From assembly GCA_023445955.1 (NCBI GenBank), contig JAEXJH010000099.1:1-7306 (forward strand): DNA of 7,306 nucleotides, written 5' to 3'. The first letter of the stretch is position 1. Each line of letters opens with the position of its first letter. Below, piece by piece: positions 1-6,494 of the stretch. This DNA is from Pseudomonadota bacterium (lineage in GTDB: Bacteria > Pseudomonadota > Alphaproteobacteria > Caulobacterales > Caulobacteraceae). The translations under genes and the position numbers were made by a program. The notes under the pieces are model-generated. The model was not told the origin of the DNA. It made no database searches and was given only the letters and a program-made list of their open reading frames with translations.

Positions 1-531
1 CTCCTTGCCCGACCCCGGCGGACCCGAGACAAGGATGCGGCTGTTGGCCGGCGCGACCTTGAGGATCAGCTGACGCAAGGCCTGGGCCGGCGCCGATTTG
101 CCGATCAGGCCGTCCGGCGCCAGGGTCTGGGTGCGCAGCCGGCGATTCTCCCGGCGCAGGCCGGCCGCTTCCAGGGCCCGCTCGACGATCAGCAACAGGC
201 GGTCGGACTTGAAGGGCTTTTCCAGGAACTCGTAGGCGCCGCGCTTGATGGCGCTGACGGCCGTCTCGATGTTGCCGTGGCCCGAGATCATGATCACCGG
301 CAGGTCGGCGTCCAGCCCCTTGACCATGTCCAGCAGCTCAAGGCCGTCCATGCCCCCGCCCTGCATCCAGATATCCAGGACCAGCAGGGCCGGCTTGCGC
401 GCCCGAATGGCGGCCAGGGCCTGGTCGGAGTCGGCGGCGGTGCGCACCGCATAGCCCTCGTCCTCCAGGATGCCGGCCACCAGCTCGCGGATGTCGGCTT
501 CGTCATCGACCACAAGAACGTCGGCGCTCAT
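1..531 (-). CDS. ntrX: NtrX response regulator, N-terminal part (runs off left edge)
   Basis: The first 177 codons of a sigma-54-type response regulator; the gene continues beyond position 1. Residues 1-120 form a receiver domain with the acidic pair D9-D10, phosphoacceptor D53 in LDIWMQGG, the conserved S83 and K105 (EKPF). A linker leads into the AAA+ domain, which begins LIGKSAP; the window cuts it just after the Walker A motif GPPGSGKE (residues 170-177). The DIWxQGxxxDGLELL form after the phosphoacceptor is typical of alphaproteobacterial NtrX. The ATG overlaps the ntrY stop (ATGA), and a strong GAGGAG Shine-Dalgarno lies 5 nt upstream inside the end of ntrY, which fixes the start and suggests translational coupling. 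By family knowledge NtrX is the partner of NtrY and is linked to nitrogen, redox and envelope control. The rest of the AAA+ domain and the HTH are outside the window, so its GAFTGA status cannot be judged. Confidence 0.95.
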   Translation of the reverse strand, partial: MSADVLVVDDEADIRELVAGILEDEGYAVRTAADSDQALAAIRARKPALLVLDIWMQGGGMDGLELLDMVKGLDADLPVIMISGHGNIETAVSAIKRGAYEFLEKPFKSDRLLLIVERALEAAGLRRENRRLRTQTLAPDGLIGKSAPAQALRQLILKVAPANSRILVSGPPGSGKE

Positions 532-2771
532 ATCATCTCCTCAGCGCCACTGCGGACAGCGGCGTGCAGTCGTACGGTCGTCGGAAACTTCAGGATCACG
601 CGGGCTCCGGGAAGCTCGCGGGCGTCGGTGAGGGCCAGGCTGCCGCCGTGGTCCTCCATGATCCGCTTGACGATGGCCAGGCCTAGGCCCGTCCCTTTCT
701 CGCGGGTGGTCACATAGGGTTCGGTCAGGCGATCGCGGTCCTTCGCTGGGAGGCCGACGCCATTGTCCTCGATCGTCACGAACAGGTCGTCGGCGTCCGA
801 GTGCAGGGTCGCGGTGATCCGGCCCTTCAGATCCGGATCGGCCAGGCGGCGCGCGCCCACGGCCTCGCCGGCGTTCTTCAGGATGTTGGTCAGCACCTGG
901 CCGATCATTCGCTCGTCGCAGGTGATCCAGGTGTCCTCGCCGCCCGGTTCCTGCAGCTTGACCTCGATCTCGGCGTCCTGGAACCGCTGGGCGAACACGG
1001 CTTGGCGCAGCATCTCGGTCAGGTTGGCCGGTTCGAAGCGCGGCGCCGGCATCCGGGCGAAGGCCGAGAACTCGTCGACCATCCGGCCGATGTCGCCGAC
1101 CTGGCGGATGATCGTCTCGGTGCAGCGGTCGAAGGTCTCCAGGTCGCTGGCGATCTCCTTGCGGTACTTGCGACGCAGGCGCTCGGCCGCCAGCTGGATC
1201 GGGGTCAGCGGGTTCTTGATCTCGTGGGCGATGCGGCGCGCGACGTCCTTCCAGGCGGCGTTGCGCTGGGCGGCCATCAGGCGGGTGATGTCGTCGAAGG
1301 TCAGAACGAGCCCCTCGGCCACGTGGCCGGCGGCGCGGACCCGCAGGCGGCGGGTCTCGCCTTCGCGCTGGATGTCGACCTCGACGTCGGTGTCGGGACG
1401 ACTGGTCTGCAGCGCCTCCATCACCGTCTCGAACTCCGGCGCCAGCTGGATCAGATCAACGCCCAGCGCCTCGTCGGGCAGGCCCAGCAAGGTCACGGCG
1501 CGGCGGTTCACGGCAGAGACCTTGCCGTGCTCGTCCAAGCTGATGACACCGGCGCTGACGCCCGACAGGACCGTCTCGATGAAGAGCCGCCGCCCCTCGG
1601 CGTCCAGGCTGGCGGCCTTCAGCGCCGCCTGCTGCAATTGCAGCTCGCTGGTCATCATGTTGAAGGCGTTGGAGAGCGCGCGGATTTCCTCGGGACCAGC
1701 GTCGGCCTCGACCCGGGCGTCCAGGTCGCCGCCGGAGACGCGGCCGGCCGCCTCGACCAGCCCCGCCACGGGACCGGCGATCGAGTTGGCGGCGGCGATG
1801 CCGACCCAGATGGCGGCGACCAGCACCAGCAGCGCCGTCTCCAGATAGCTGAGGCCGAAGATCGCCTGGATGCGGCCCCGGCTGCGCTCGGCGTCGCGGT
1901 AGGAGACCAGGGCGTCCTGGGTCTCGATCAAGTGGGTCAGGATGCCCTTCTCGATCGGCCGGACGACATAGAGATAGGCGTCCTGGAAGCCGTTCAGCTT
2001 GTAGAGCGCCCGGAAAAGATCGGTCGAGATGAAGCGCTGGGCCGTGACCTCGCCGCTGACGGTGGCCTGATAGCTGGACGGCGGCGGGGCCAGGAACGGC
2101 GGCGCGTCGCGCAGCTCGGCGCGGGCCAGGATGCGCCCGTCACGGTCCAGGATGTAGGCGGCGGCGAAGCCGTTATTCTTGGTCTCGTCGGCCAGGAAGT
2201 GCCCGAACGCGACGGGAGAGTGCGCCAGGGCCGGCGCGGCCTCGTTGAGGTTGGTGGCCATCGGGCCAATGTGCTCGGAGATGTAGTTCTTCTGCTGCTC
2301 GACATACGAGATGGCGACCTTGGCCGAGTTACCGACCACGGTCTGGACGCGCTGGCTGAACCAGCCGTCCACACCACGATTGACCAGCACGCCGAAGAAC
2401 AGCGCCACGATCACCGCCGGGGCCACGGCCGCCAGCGAGAACAGCCCCACGAAGCGCAGGTGCAGGCGGGCGCCGGCGTCGCTGGCCCGCGCGTCGATCA
2501 GGTCATAGAGGCGCAGCCCCACCACGGTGGCCACGCCCAGGATCAGCACCAGGTTGAAGCCCAGCACCACCAGGATAACCGTCGAGGCCGTGCTGATCGA
2601 ATCGGTCTTGGGCGGCGACGACGCCAGGGCGACGCTGGCGACGGTGAGGATCACCGCCAGCGCATAAGCCCCGCCGGTCAGGTATCGCGACCGCAGAAGC
2701 TCCCGCCACCAGGCCCGGCTGAACCGGGTCGGCGGGTCTTCCGATCCCGTCGCGTAAGCCACTGAAGACAT
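528..2771 (-). CDS. ntrY: NtrY membrane sensor histidine kinase
   Basis: A 747-residue transmembrane histidine kinase, partner of NtrX. Hydrophobic segments lie near residues 34-50, 62-86, 107-130 and 309-330, giving four probable membrane passes with a roughly 180-residue extracytoplasmic domain between the third and fourth. A HAMP-like linker follows (about 331-384), then a PAS region (about 395-500), then the kinase core: H516 in HEIKNPLTPIQL, the N box around N629-N633 (NILKNAGEA), G1 DNGVGLP at 669-675 and G2 GTGLGLAI at 693-700. Length and order match the NtrY family. Start: I chose the ATG at 2771. The frame extends upstream to a TTG at 2807 (12 more residues), but neither start has a convincing Shine-Dalgarno and the extra residues look unremarkable. 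The stop overlaps the ntrX start by 4 bp. The gap to ntrC upstream is about 75 bp, the largest in the operon. The signal sensed cannot be read from the sequence. Confidence 0.95.
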   Translation of the reverse strand: MSSVAYATGSEDPPTRFSRAWWRELLRSRYLTGGAYALAVILTVASVALASSPPKTDSISTASTVILVVLGFNLVLILGVATVVGLRLYDLIDARASDAGARLHLRFVGLFSLAAVAPAVIVALFFGVLVNRGVDGWFSQRVQTVVGNSAKVAISYVEQQKNYISEHIGPMATNLNEAAPALAHSPVAFGHFLADETKNNGFAAAYILDRDGRILARAELRDAPPFLAPPPSSYQATVSGEVTAQRFISTDLFRALYKLNGFQDAYLYVVRPIEKGILTHLIETQDALVSYRDAERSRGRIQAIFGLSYLETALLVLVAAIWVGIAAANSIAGPVAGLVEAAGRVSGGDLDARVEADAGPEEIRALSNAFNMMTSELQLQQAALKAASLDAEGRRLFIETVLSGVSAGVISLDEHGKVSAVNRRAVTLLGLPDEALGVDLIQLAPEFETVMEALQTSRPDTDVEVDIQREGETRRLRVRAAGHVAEGLVLTFDDITRLMAAQRNAAWKDVARRIAHEIKNPLTPIQLAAERLRRKYRKEIASDLETFDRCTETIIRQVGDIGRMVDEFSAFARMPAPRFEPANLTEMLRQAVFAQRFQDAEIEVKLQEPGGEDTWITCDERMIGQVLTNILKNAGEAVGARRLADPDLKGRITATLHSDADDLFVTIEDNGVGLPAKDRDRLTEPYVTTREKGTGLGLAIVKRIMEDHGGSLALTDARELPGARVILKFPTTVRLHAAVRSGAEEMI

Positions 2772-2846
2772 CGCCGGAGAGTTTAGGAGCGTGTGTCCCA
2801 AATTCAACAGCTATGTGCCGAGAAAGCTTCAGCGCGTACGAAGCGC
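2772..2846 (-). other. ntrC-ntrY intergenic gap, possible internal control point
   Basis: This is the only sizeable gap within the minus-strand operon. Just after the ntrC TAG there is a weak inverted repeat, GCTTC/GAAGC (plus positions 2826-2830 and 2840-2844), with a 9-base loop, followed on the minus strand by TTTCT. The stem is only 5 bp and the T-run is interrupted, so it is at best a weak pause site or attenuator rather than a clear terminator. I cannot identify a promoter for ntrYX here with confidence. If the TTG start of ntrY at 2807 were used, the gap would shrink to 39 bp. Confidence 0.3.
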
Positions 2847-4268
2847 CTAGCGGCGGCCGCGGGTCATCTCCACGCCCAGGTCTTGGATCTTCTTGCGCAG
2901 CGTGTTGCGGTTCAGGCCGAGGATTTCGGCGGCCCGCACCTGGTTGCCGCGCGTCGCCGACAGGGTCAGCTGGATCAGCGGGCGCTCCACCTCTTCCAGG
3001 ATCCGATCGTACAGGCCGGGCGGCGGCACGCCGTCGGGCTGGTCGGCGAAGTGCGAGGCCAAGTGGCGTTCGACCAGCATCGACAGGGTCAGCGGCCCCT
3101 CCTCCGACCGGACGGCGGGGGTGTGGTCCTGCAGTTCGCGATCGACGATGCGGGCGGTGATCAGCTCCTCGGCATAGAGGGCGCACATCCGCCGCATCAG
3201 GTTTTCCAGCTCGCGGACATTGCCCGGCCACGGGTGAGCCTTCAGGCGGTCCAGCGCGCTCTGGTCGATGGTCTTGGCCGGCAGGCCTTCCCGGGCGGCG
3301 CGCAGCAGGAAGGTGCGGGCCAGATCCGGAATGTCTTCGACCCGGTCGCGCAGCGGCGGCAGGCGAACGGGAGCGACGTTCAGGCGGAAGAACAGGTCCT
3401 CGCGGAACAGGCCCTGCTGGATCAGGCCGCGCAGGTCACGGTTGGTGGCGGCGATGATCCGCACGTTCGGGCGGCGGCCGGTCTTGGGATTGATCACCGG
3501 CTCGGTGCCGTCGATCACGCGCAGCAATCGGGTCTGGGCGTCCAGCGGCATGTCGCCGATCTCGTCCAGGAACAGGGTGCCGCCGTCGGCCTCGACCAGA
3601 CGGCCATTGTCGCCCTCGCCGCGCCCAAACAGCTCGGCCTCGACCCGCTCGCGCGGCACGGCGGCCAAGTTGATGACCACGAACTTGCCGTCGCGGCGAC
3701 GACCCAGCTCGTGCAGGGCGCGGGCGACCAGCTCCTTGCCGGTGCCGCTTTCGCCCAGGATCAGGACGGTCAGGTCAGCGCCGACCAGGCGAGCAATGGT
3801 GCGATAGACCTCCTGCATCGGCGCCGAGCGGCCGATCAGCGGCAGGCGCTCGTCGCGCATGGCCCGGGCCTGGGCCTTGGAAGCCTCAGTATCGGCCGGA
3901 CGCGACAGCGCGCGACGAGCCGCAGCGGTGACGTCGTCCAGGTCGAACGGCTTGGAGACATATTCGAACGCGCCCGCATCGGCGGCGTTGACCGCCGTCA
4001 GCAGGGTGTTCTGGGCGCTCATCACGATGATCGGCAGCTTGGGCCGCTCCTTGCGGATGCGCGGCAGCACGTCGAACACGTTCTCGTCTGGCATCATCAC
4101 GTCGGTGACGACCAGGTCGCCCTCTCCGTCCGTGACCCACTTGAGCAGGGTGGTCGCGTTGCCGGTGGCGCGGACCTGATAGCCGAGACGGGTGAAGGCC
4201 TGGCTCAGCACCAGACGCACCGAGCTGTCGTCGTCGGCGATCAGGATCTTCTTGCTCGCGGCGTTCAT
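2847..4268 (-). CDS. ntrC: NtrC nitrogen response regulator lacking the GAFTGA loop
   Basis: A 473-residue NtrC-family regulator, partner of NtrB. The receiver domain (1-120) has D12-D13, phosphoacceptor D56 (VVTDVMMP), S84 and K106. The AAA+ domain (about 143-380) has Walker A GESGTGKE at 172-179, Walker [11 protein letters not shown] at 230-239, sensor I ATNRDL at 274-279, [10 protein letters not shown] with the likely arginine fingers R289 and R295, and the [10 protein letters not shown] sensor II region. A Fis-type helix-turn-helix closes the protein (about 442-463; [20 protein letters not shown]). The striking point is that ELFG (212-215) is followed by [11 protein letters not shown] and then ADGG. 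The GAFTGA loop expected here is absent, a net loss of about eight residues relative to enteric NtrC, with the frame intact. GAFTGA contacts sigma-54, so classical sigma-54 activation is unlikely, although ATP binding and hydrolysis motifs and DNA binding look preserved. The ATG lies 2 bp after the ntrB stop, with GGAG 10 nt upstream. Confidence 0.97.
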   Translation of the reverse strand: MNAASKKILIADDDSSVRLVLSQAFTRLGYQVRATGNATTLLKWVTDGEGDLVVTDVMMPDENVFDVLPRIRKERPKLPIIVMSAQNTLLTAVNAADAGAFEYVSKPFDLDDVTAAARRALSRPADTEASKAQARAMRDERLPLIGRSAPMQEVYRTIARLVGADLTVLILGESGTGKELVARALHELGRRRDGKFVVINLAAVPRERVEAELFGRGEGDNGRLVEADGGTLFLDEIGDMPLDAQTRLLRVIDGTEPVINPKTGRRPNVRIIAATNRDLRGLIQQGLFREDLFFRLNVAPVRLPPLRDRVEDIPDLARTFLLRAAREGLPAKTIDQSALDRLKAHPWPGNVRELENLMRRMCALYAEELITARIVDRELQDHTPAVRSEEGPLTLSMLVERHLASHFADQPDGVPPPGLYDRILEEVERPLIQLTLSATRGNQVRAAEILGLNRNTLRKKIQDLGVEMTRGRR

Positions 4269-4270
4269 GC

Positions 4271-5392
4271 TCAGGCGTCTCCGGAGGCGGCGGTGTCAGT
4301 GGGAGCAACAGGCAGCAGCACGCGGAACACGGTGCGGCCGGGCTCGGATTCGAAGTCGATCAGGCCGCCATGGGCGGTGACCAGCTTGGTGACCAGGGCC
4401 AGGCCCAGGCCGGTGCCGTTGGCCTTGGTGGTCACGAACGGCTGGAACAGGTGGTCGCGCAGCGTGGACGGCACGCCGGGACCGTTATCGATCACCCGAA
4501 CCTCGATCGGCGCGCCGCTGGCGGTCTTGCCGTCGGCGCCACGCACCCGGACCCCCGGGCGCCAGGCCGTGTGGATCGAGATCTGGCCGCGATCGTCGCC
4601 CCGCATATGAGCGGCCTCGGCGGCGTTCTTGGTCAAGTTCAGGAAGATCTGGATCAGGTGATCTTCGTCGCCCCACACCGGCGGCAGCGAGGGGTCATAG
4701 CTTTCCTTCAGCGTCAGGCCGTCGGCGACGCCGTTGGCGACCAGGGCCCGGACGCGGTCCAGCACCTGGTGGATGTTGACCGGCTCGCGCGGCGTCGGGG
4801 CTTGCTCGGAGAAGGCCTCCATGCGGTCGACCAGGCGGCGGATCCGATCGGTCTCGTCGACGATCAACTGGGCCAGCGGCTGGTCGACGGCGCTGGCGCC
4901 GGTCTTCAAGAGCTGGGCCGCGCCGCGGATGCCGGCCAGCGGATTCTTGATCTCGTGTGCCAGCATCTTGCCCAGGCCGACGACCGAGCGCAGGCCTGCG
5001 GCGTCGGCAGCCTTGTCGACACCCAGCACGCCCTTGACGTGCAGGGTCAGCAGCACCGAGCCGTCGCCCAGGGGCGCTGCGGCGCCGTCGGCTTCGAACG
5101 GCGGCTGGCCGAACAGGTTGACCTCGACGCCATGCTCGCGAACCAGAGCGCCTTCGAAGATCGCCCGATCCAGCAGCGAGACCAGCACCGAGCCCGGCGG
5201 CAGAGCGGCGCGGAAGCGACCGCGGGCCAGCAGCGACAGGCCGTGGCCGAACAGCGCCTCGGCGGCTTCGTTGACCGCCACCAGGCCGCCTTCGCGATCG
5301 ACCACCAGCGCCGGTTCGGGGCTGAGGTCGAAGGCGGCCGCCTTCAAGGCTTCGGGGGCGAGACCGCCCAGGACGCGGGCGCGATCGGTCAT
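4271..5392 (-). CDS. ntrB: NtrB nitrogen sensor histidine kinase/phosphatase
   Basis: A 373-residue cytosolic histidine kinase with no membrane segment or signal peptide. An N-terminal PAS domain (about 14-120) carries the family-typical stretch SPEPALVVD near 24-32. The phosphoacceptor is H146 in [17 protein letters not shown], the NtrB/GlnL signature. ATP-binding motifs follow: N box NLTKNAAEA (252-260), G1 DNGPGVP (302-308), F box LFQPFVTTK (315-323) and G2 GTGLGLAL (326-333). By family knowledge NtrB phosphorylates NtrC when nitrogen is low and dephosphorylates it when PII signals sufficiency. The ATG overlaps the dusB stop as ATGA, with GGGAG 9 nt upstream. The stop lies 2 bp before the ntrC ATG, so the kinase-regulator pair is almost certainly co-transcribed and probably translationally coupled. 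Length and motif order are normal for the family. Confidence 0.97.
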   Translation of the reverse strand: MTDRARVLGGLAPEALKAAAFDLSPEPALVVDREGGLVAVNEAAEALFGHGLSLLARGRFRAALPPGSVLVSLLDRAIFEGALVREHGVEVNLFGQPPFEADGAAAPLGDGSVLLTLHVKGVLGVDKAADAAGLRSVVGLGKMLAHEIKNPLAGIRGAAQLLKTGASAVDQPLAQLIVDETDRIRRLVDRMEAFSEQAPTPREPVNIHQVLDRVRALVANGVADGLTLKESYDPSLPPVWGDEDHLIQIFLNLTKNAAEAAHMRGDDRGQISIHTAWRPGVRVRGADGKTASGAPIEVRVIDNGPGVPSTLRDHLFQPFVTTKANGTGLGLALVTKLVTAHGGLIDFESEPGRTVFRVLLPVAPTDTAASGDA

Positions 5393-6396
5393 GCGGCTAA
5401 TCTCCCGCCCGCCAGCCAGAGGTCGCTCAGGGCGGCCTCCACGGTGGCGGGATCTTCAAGGCGGCACAGGGTCGCGCGAGCGGTCCGTCGTTCCTCGACC
5501 GTCTCGGGCCAGGGTGCGGCCTCGATGTACGAGGCCAGGTGCTTGCGGAACATCTTCAGGCCCAGCGGCTGGCCATAGAAGGCGAGGCTGCGGCGGAAAT
5601 GGGTGAGCGCGATGGCCAGTCGCTCCTCGGCGCCCGGCTCGGCGAAGCCGCGACCTTCAAGGGCGGCCGCGATGGCGCCGGCGATCCACGGACGGCCATA
5701 GACGCCTCGACCGATCATCACGCCGTCGGCGCCGGACTGTTCCAGCGCCATGCGGGCGCTGTCGCCGTCGATGATGTCCCCATTGACCAGCACCGGCACC
5801 GAGACGGCCTTCTTCACCGCCGCGACGGCGGTCCAGTCGGCGACGCCCTTGTAGAACTGGCTGCGCGTGCGGCCGTGCACCGTGATCGCCTTGGCGCCAG
5901 CTGCCTCGGCGCGGCGCGCGATGTCGGGGGCGTTGCGCAGATTGTCATCCCAGCCCAGCCGCATCTTGACGGTGACGGGAATATCGACGGCCTCGACCGC
6001 CGCGGTGACGAGGGCTTCGGCCAAGTCAGGCTCGCGCATGATGGCCGAGCCCGATTGCTGGCCGGCGGACACTTCCTTGGCGGGACAACCGAAGTTCAGG
6101 TCGACGATCTGGGCGCCGGCGTCGGCGGCCATGCGCGCACCCTTGGCCATCAGGCCCGGATCGCGCCCGACCAGTTGAACCACCATCAACGGCAGGCCCT
6201 CGCCCACGGCGGCGCGGCGCACGACATCGGGTCGCCCTCGCGCGAATTCGGCGCAAGCCACCATTTCCGTCGCCACATAAGGCGCGCCAAGCGCCGCGGC
6301 TGTTTCTCTGAAGGGCAGGTCCGACACCCCGGTCATGGGTGCGATCCACACCCGACCAGGGACTTCGACCCCGCCGATATCGAGCGTGTTGCTCAT
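5389..6396 (-). CDS. dusB: tRNA-dihydrouridine synthase, DusB/NifR3 type
   Basis: A 335-residue FMN-dependent enzyme that reduces specific uridines in the tRNA D-loop to dihydrouridine using NAD(P)H; cytosolic. Visible family motifs: APMTGVSDLPFR (19-30, start of the TIM barrel and flavin site), VQLVG (73-77), DLNFGCPAKEV (99-109) with the catalytic acid C104, VKMRLGW (143-149), HGRTRSQFYKG (174-184), NGDI (205-208) and the phosphate-binding GADGVMIGRG (222-231). The C-terminal part (about 245-335) matches the helical tRNA-binding domain in size. In alphaproteobacteria this gene, historically nifR3, customarily leads the ntrBC operon, as here. GGGGA lies about 10 nt upstream of the ATG. The stop overlaps the ntrB start by 4 bp. 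The older name reflects operon position, not a proven role in nitrogen regulation. DusB is preferred over DusA or DusC by overall similarity and operon context; no search was run. Confidence 0.94.
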   Translation of the reverse strand: MSNTLDIGGVEVPGRVWIAPMTGVSDLPFRETAAALGAPYVATEMVACAEFARGRPDVVRRAAVGEGLPLMVVQLVGRDPGLMAKGARMAADAGAQIVDLNFGCPAKEVSAGQQSGSAIMREPDLAEALVTAAVEAVDIPVTVKMRLGWDDNLRNAPDIARRAEAAGAKAITVHGRTRSQFYKGVADWTAVAAVKKAVSVPVLVNGDIIDGDSARMALEQSGADGVMIGRGVYGRPWIAGAIAAALEGRGFAEPGAEERLAIALTHFRRSLAFYGQPLGLKMFRKHLASYIEAAPWPETVEERRTARATLCRLEDPATVEAALSDLWLAGGRLAA

Positions 6397-6407
6397 TTTG
6401 TGATCAT
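6393..6407 (-). other. Five-codon upstream reading frame overlapping the dusB start
   Basis: On the minus strand an ATG at 6407-6405 opens the frame Met-Ile-Thr-Lys-stop. Its TGA (6395-6393) overlaps the dusB ATG (6396-6394) as ATGA. The G-run proposed as the dusB Shine-Dalgarno lies immediately before this ATG, too close to serve it well. It may be chance, or it may modulate dusB initiation by stop-start coupling. There is no direct evidence of translation. Confidence 0.15.
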
Positions 6408-6416
6408 CCCCGTAGC

Positions 6417-6430
6417 TGCCTTTTTAGGCA
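6417..6430. repeat. Short inverted repeat TGCCT-N4-AGGCA
   Basis: Perfect 5-bp arms flank a 4-base T-run (plus strand), in the leader of the dusB operon. In RNA it could form a small hairpin with an A-rich loop (minus-strand transcript). It is too short and lacks a downstream U-run, so I do not call it a terminator. Function unknown; it may be incidental. Confidence 0.3.
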
Positions 6431-6449
6431 CATTGTGCGGCGCAGTAAA

Positions 6450-6465
6450 GTCCAATCGGCTGGAC
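6450..6465. promoter_or_regulatory. Candidate operator: inverted repeat GTCCA-N6-TGGAC
   Basis: A perfect dyad with 5-bp arms and a 6-bp centre spans 16 bp, about one and a half helical turns, in the middle of the divergent spacer. Its spacing suits a dimeric helix-turn-helix regulator. It is not a clear match to the enteric NtrC site (TGCACC-N5-GGTGCA). Autoregulation of the ntr operon from this spacer is plausible but is inference only. Repeats this short also arise by chance in GC-rich DNA. Confidence 0.3.
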
Positions 6466-6494
6466 AAGCGCGGCGACCGGACTAAACAGCCGCC

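Larger units (their letters stand above)
6397..6494. promoter_or_regulatory. Divergent promoter region between dusB-ntr operon and ispDF
   Basis: This 98-bp spacer separates two divergent transcription units and is locally more AT-rich than the flanking genes, so it should contain at least one promoter in each direction, unless the dusB leader starts inside ispDF or vice versa. I could not settle on convincing -35/-10 pairs. Weak candidates are TTGTGC at 6433-6438 and ACTAAAC at 6481-6487 on the plus strand, and TTGGAC or TTGTCC hexamers on the minus strand. The plus-strand -10-like element would place transcription almost at the ispDF ATG, implying a very short leader. Three short inverted repeats lie in the spacer: 6417-6430, 6436-6444 and 6450-6465. 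Confidence 0.6.

Noticed and set aside
801..2765. Long plus-strand open frame (654 codons) opposite ntrY
   Set aside because: It is antisense to a fully motif-supported ntrY. Its product is a low-complexity run rich in Gln, Gly, Ala, Asp and Arg with no recognisable domain, as expected of an open antisense frame in GC-rich coding DNA.
2826..2844. Hairpin after ntrC as a rho-independent terminator
   Set aside because: The stem is only 5 bp with a 9-base loop, and the following T-run is interrupted (TTTCT), so it is too weak to call.
3591..3623. Missing GAFTGA loop as a frameshift or sequencing error
   Set aside because: The reading frame and conserved residues are intact immediately on both sides, and the difference is a whole number of codons. 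A single-base error could not produce this.
2793..4610. Long plus-strand open frame (605 codons) opposite ntrC and the end of ntrB
   Set aside because: Same reasoning: it is antisense to ntrC and ntrB, crosses their junction, has biased low-complexity composition and shows no domains.
4370..5578. Plus-strand open frame (402 codons) opposite ntrB, and a similar one at 5539-6498 opposite dusB
   Set aside because: Both are shadows of well-supported minus-strand genes. The second runs through the divergent promoter spacer into the start of ispDF, which a real gene would not be expected to do.
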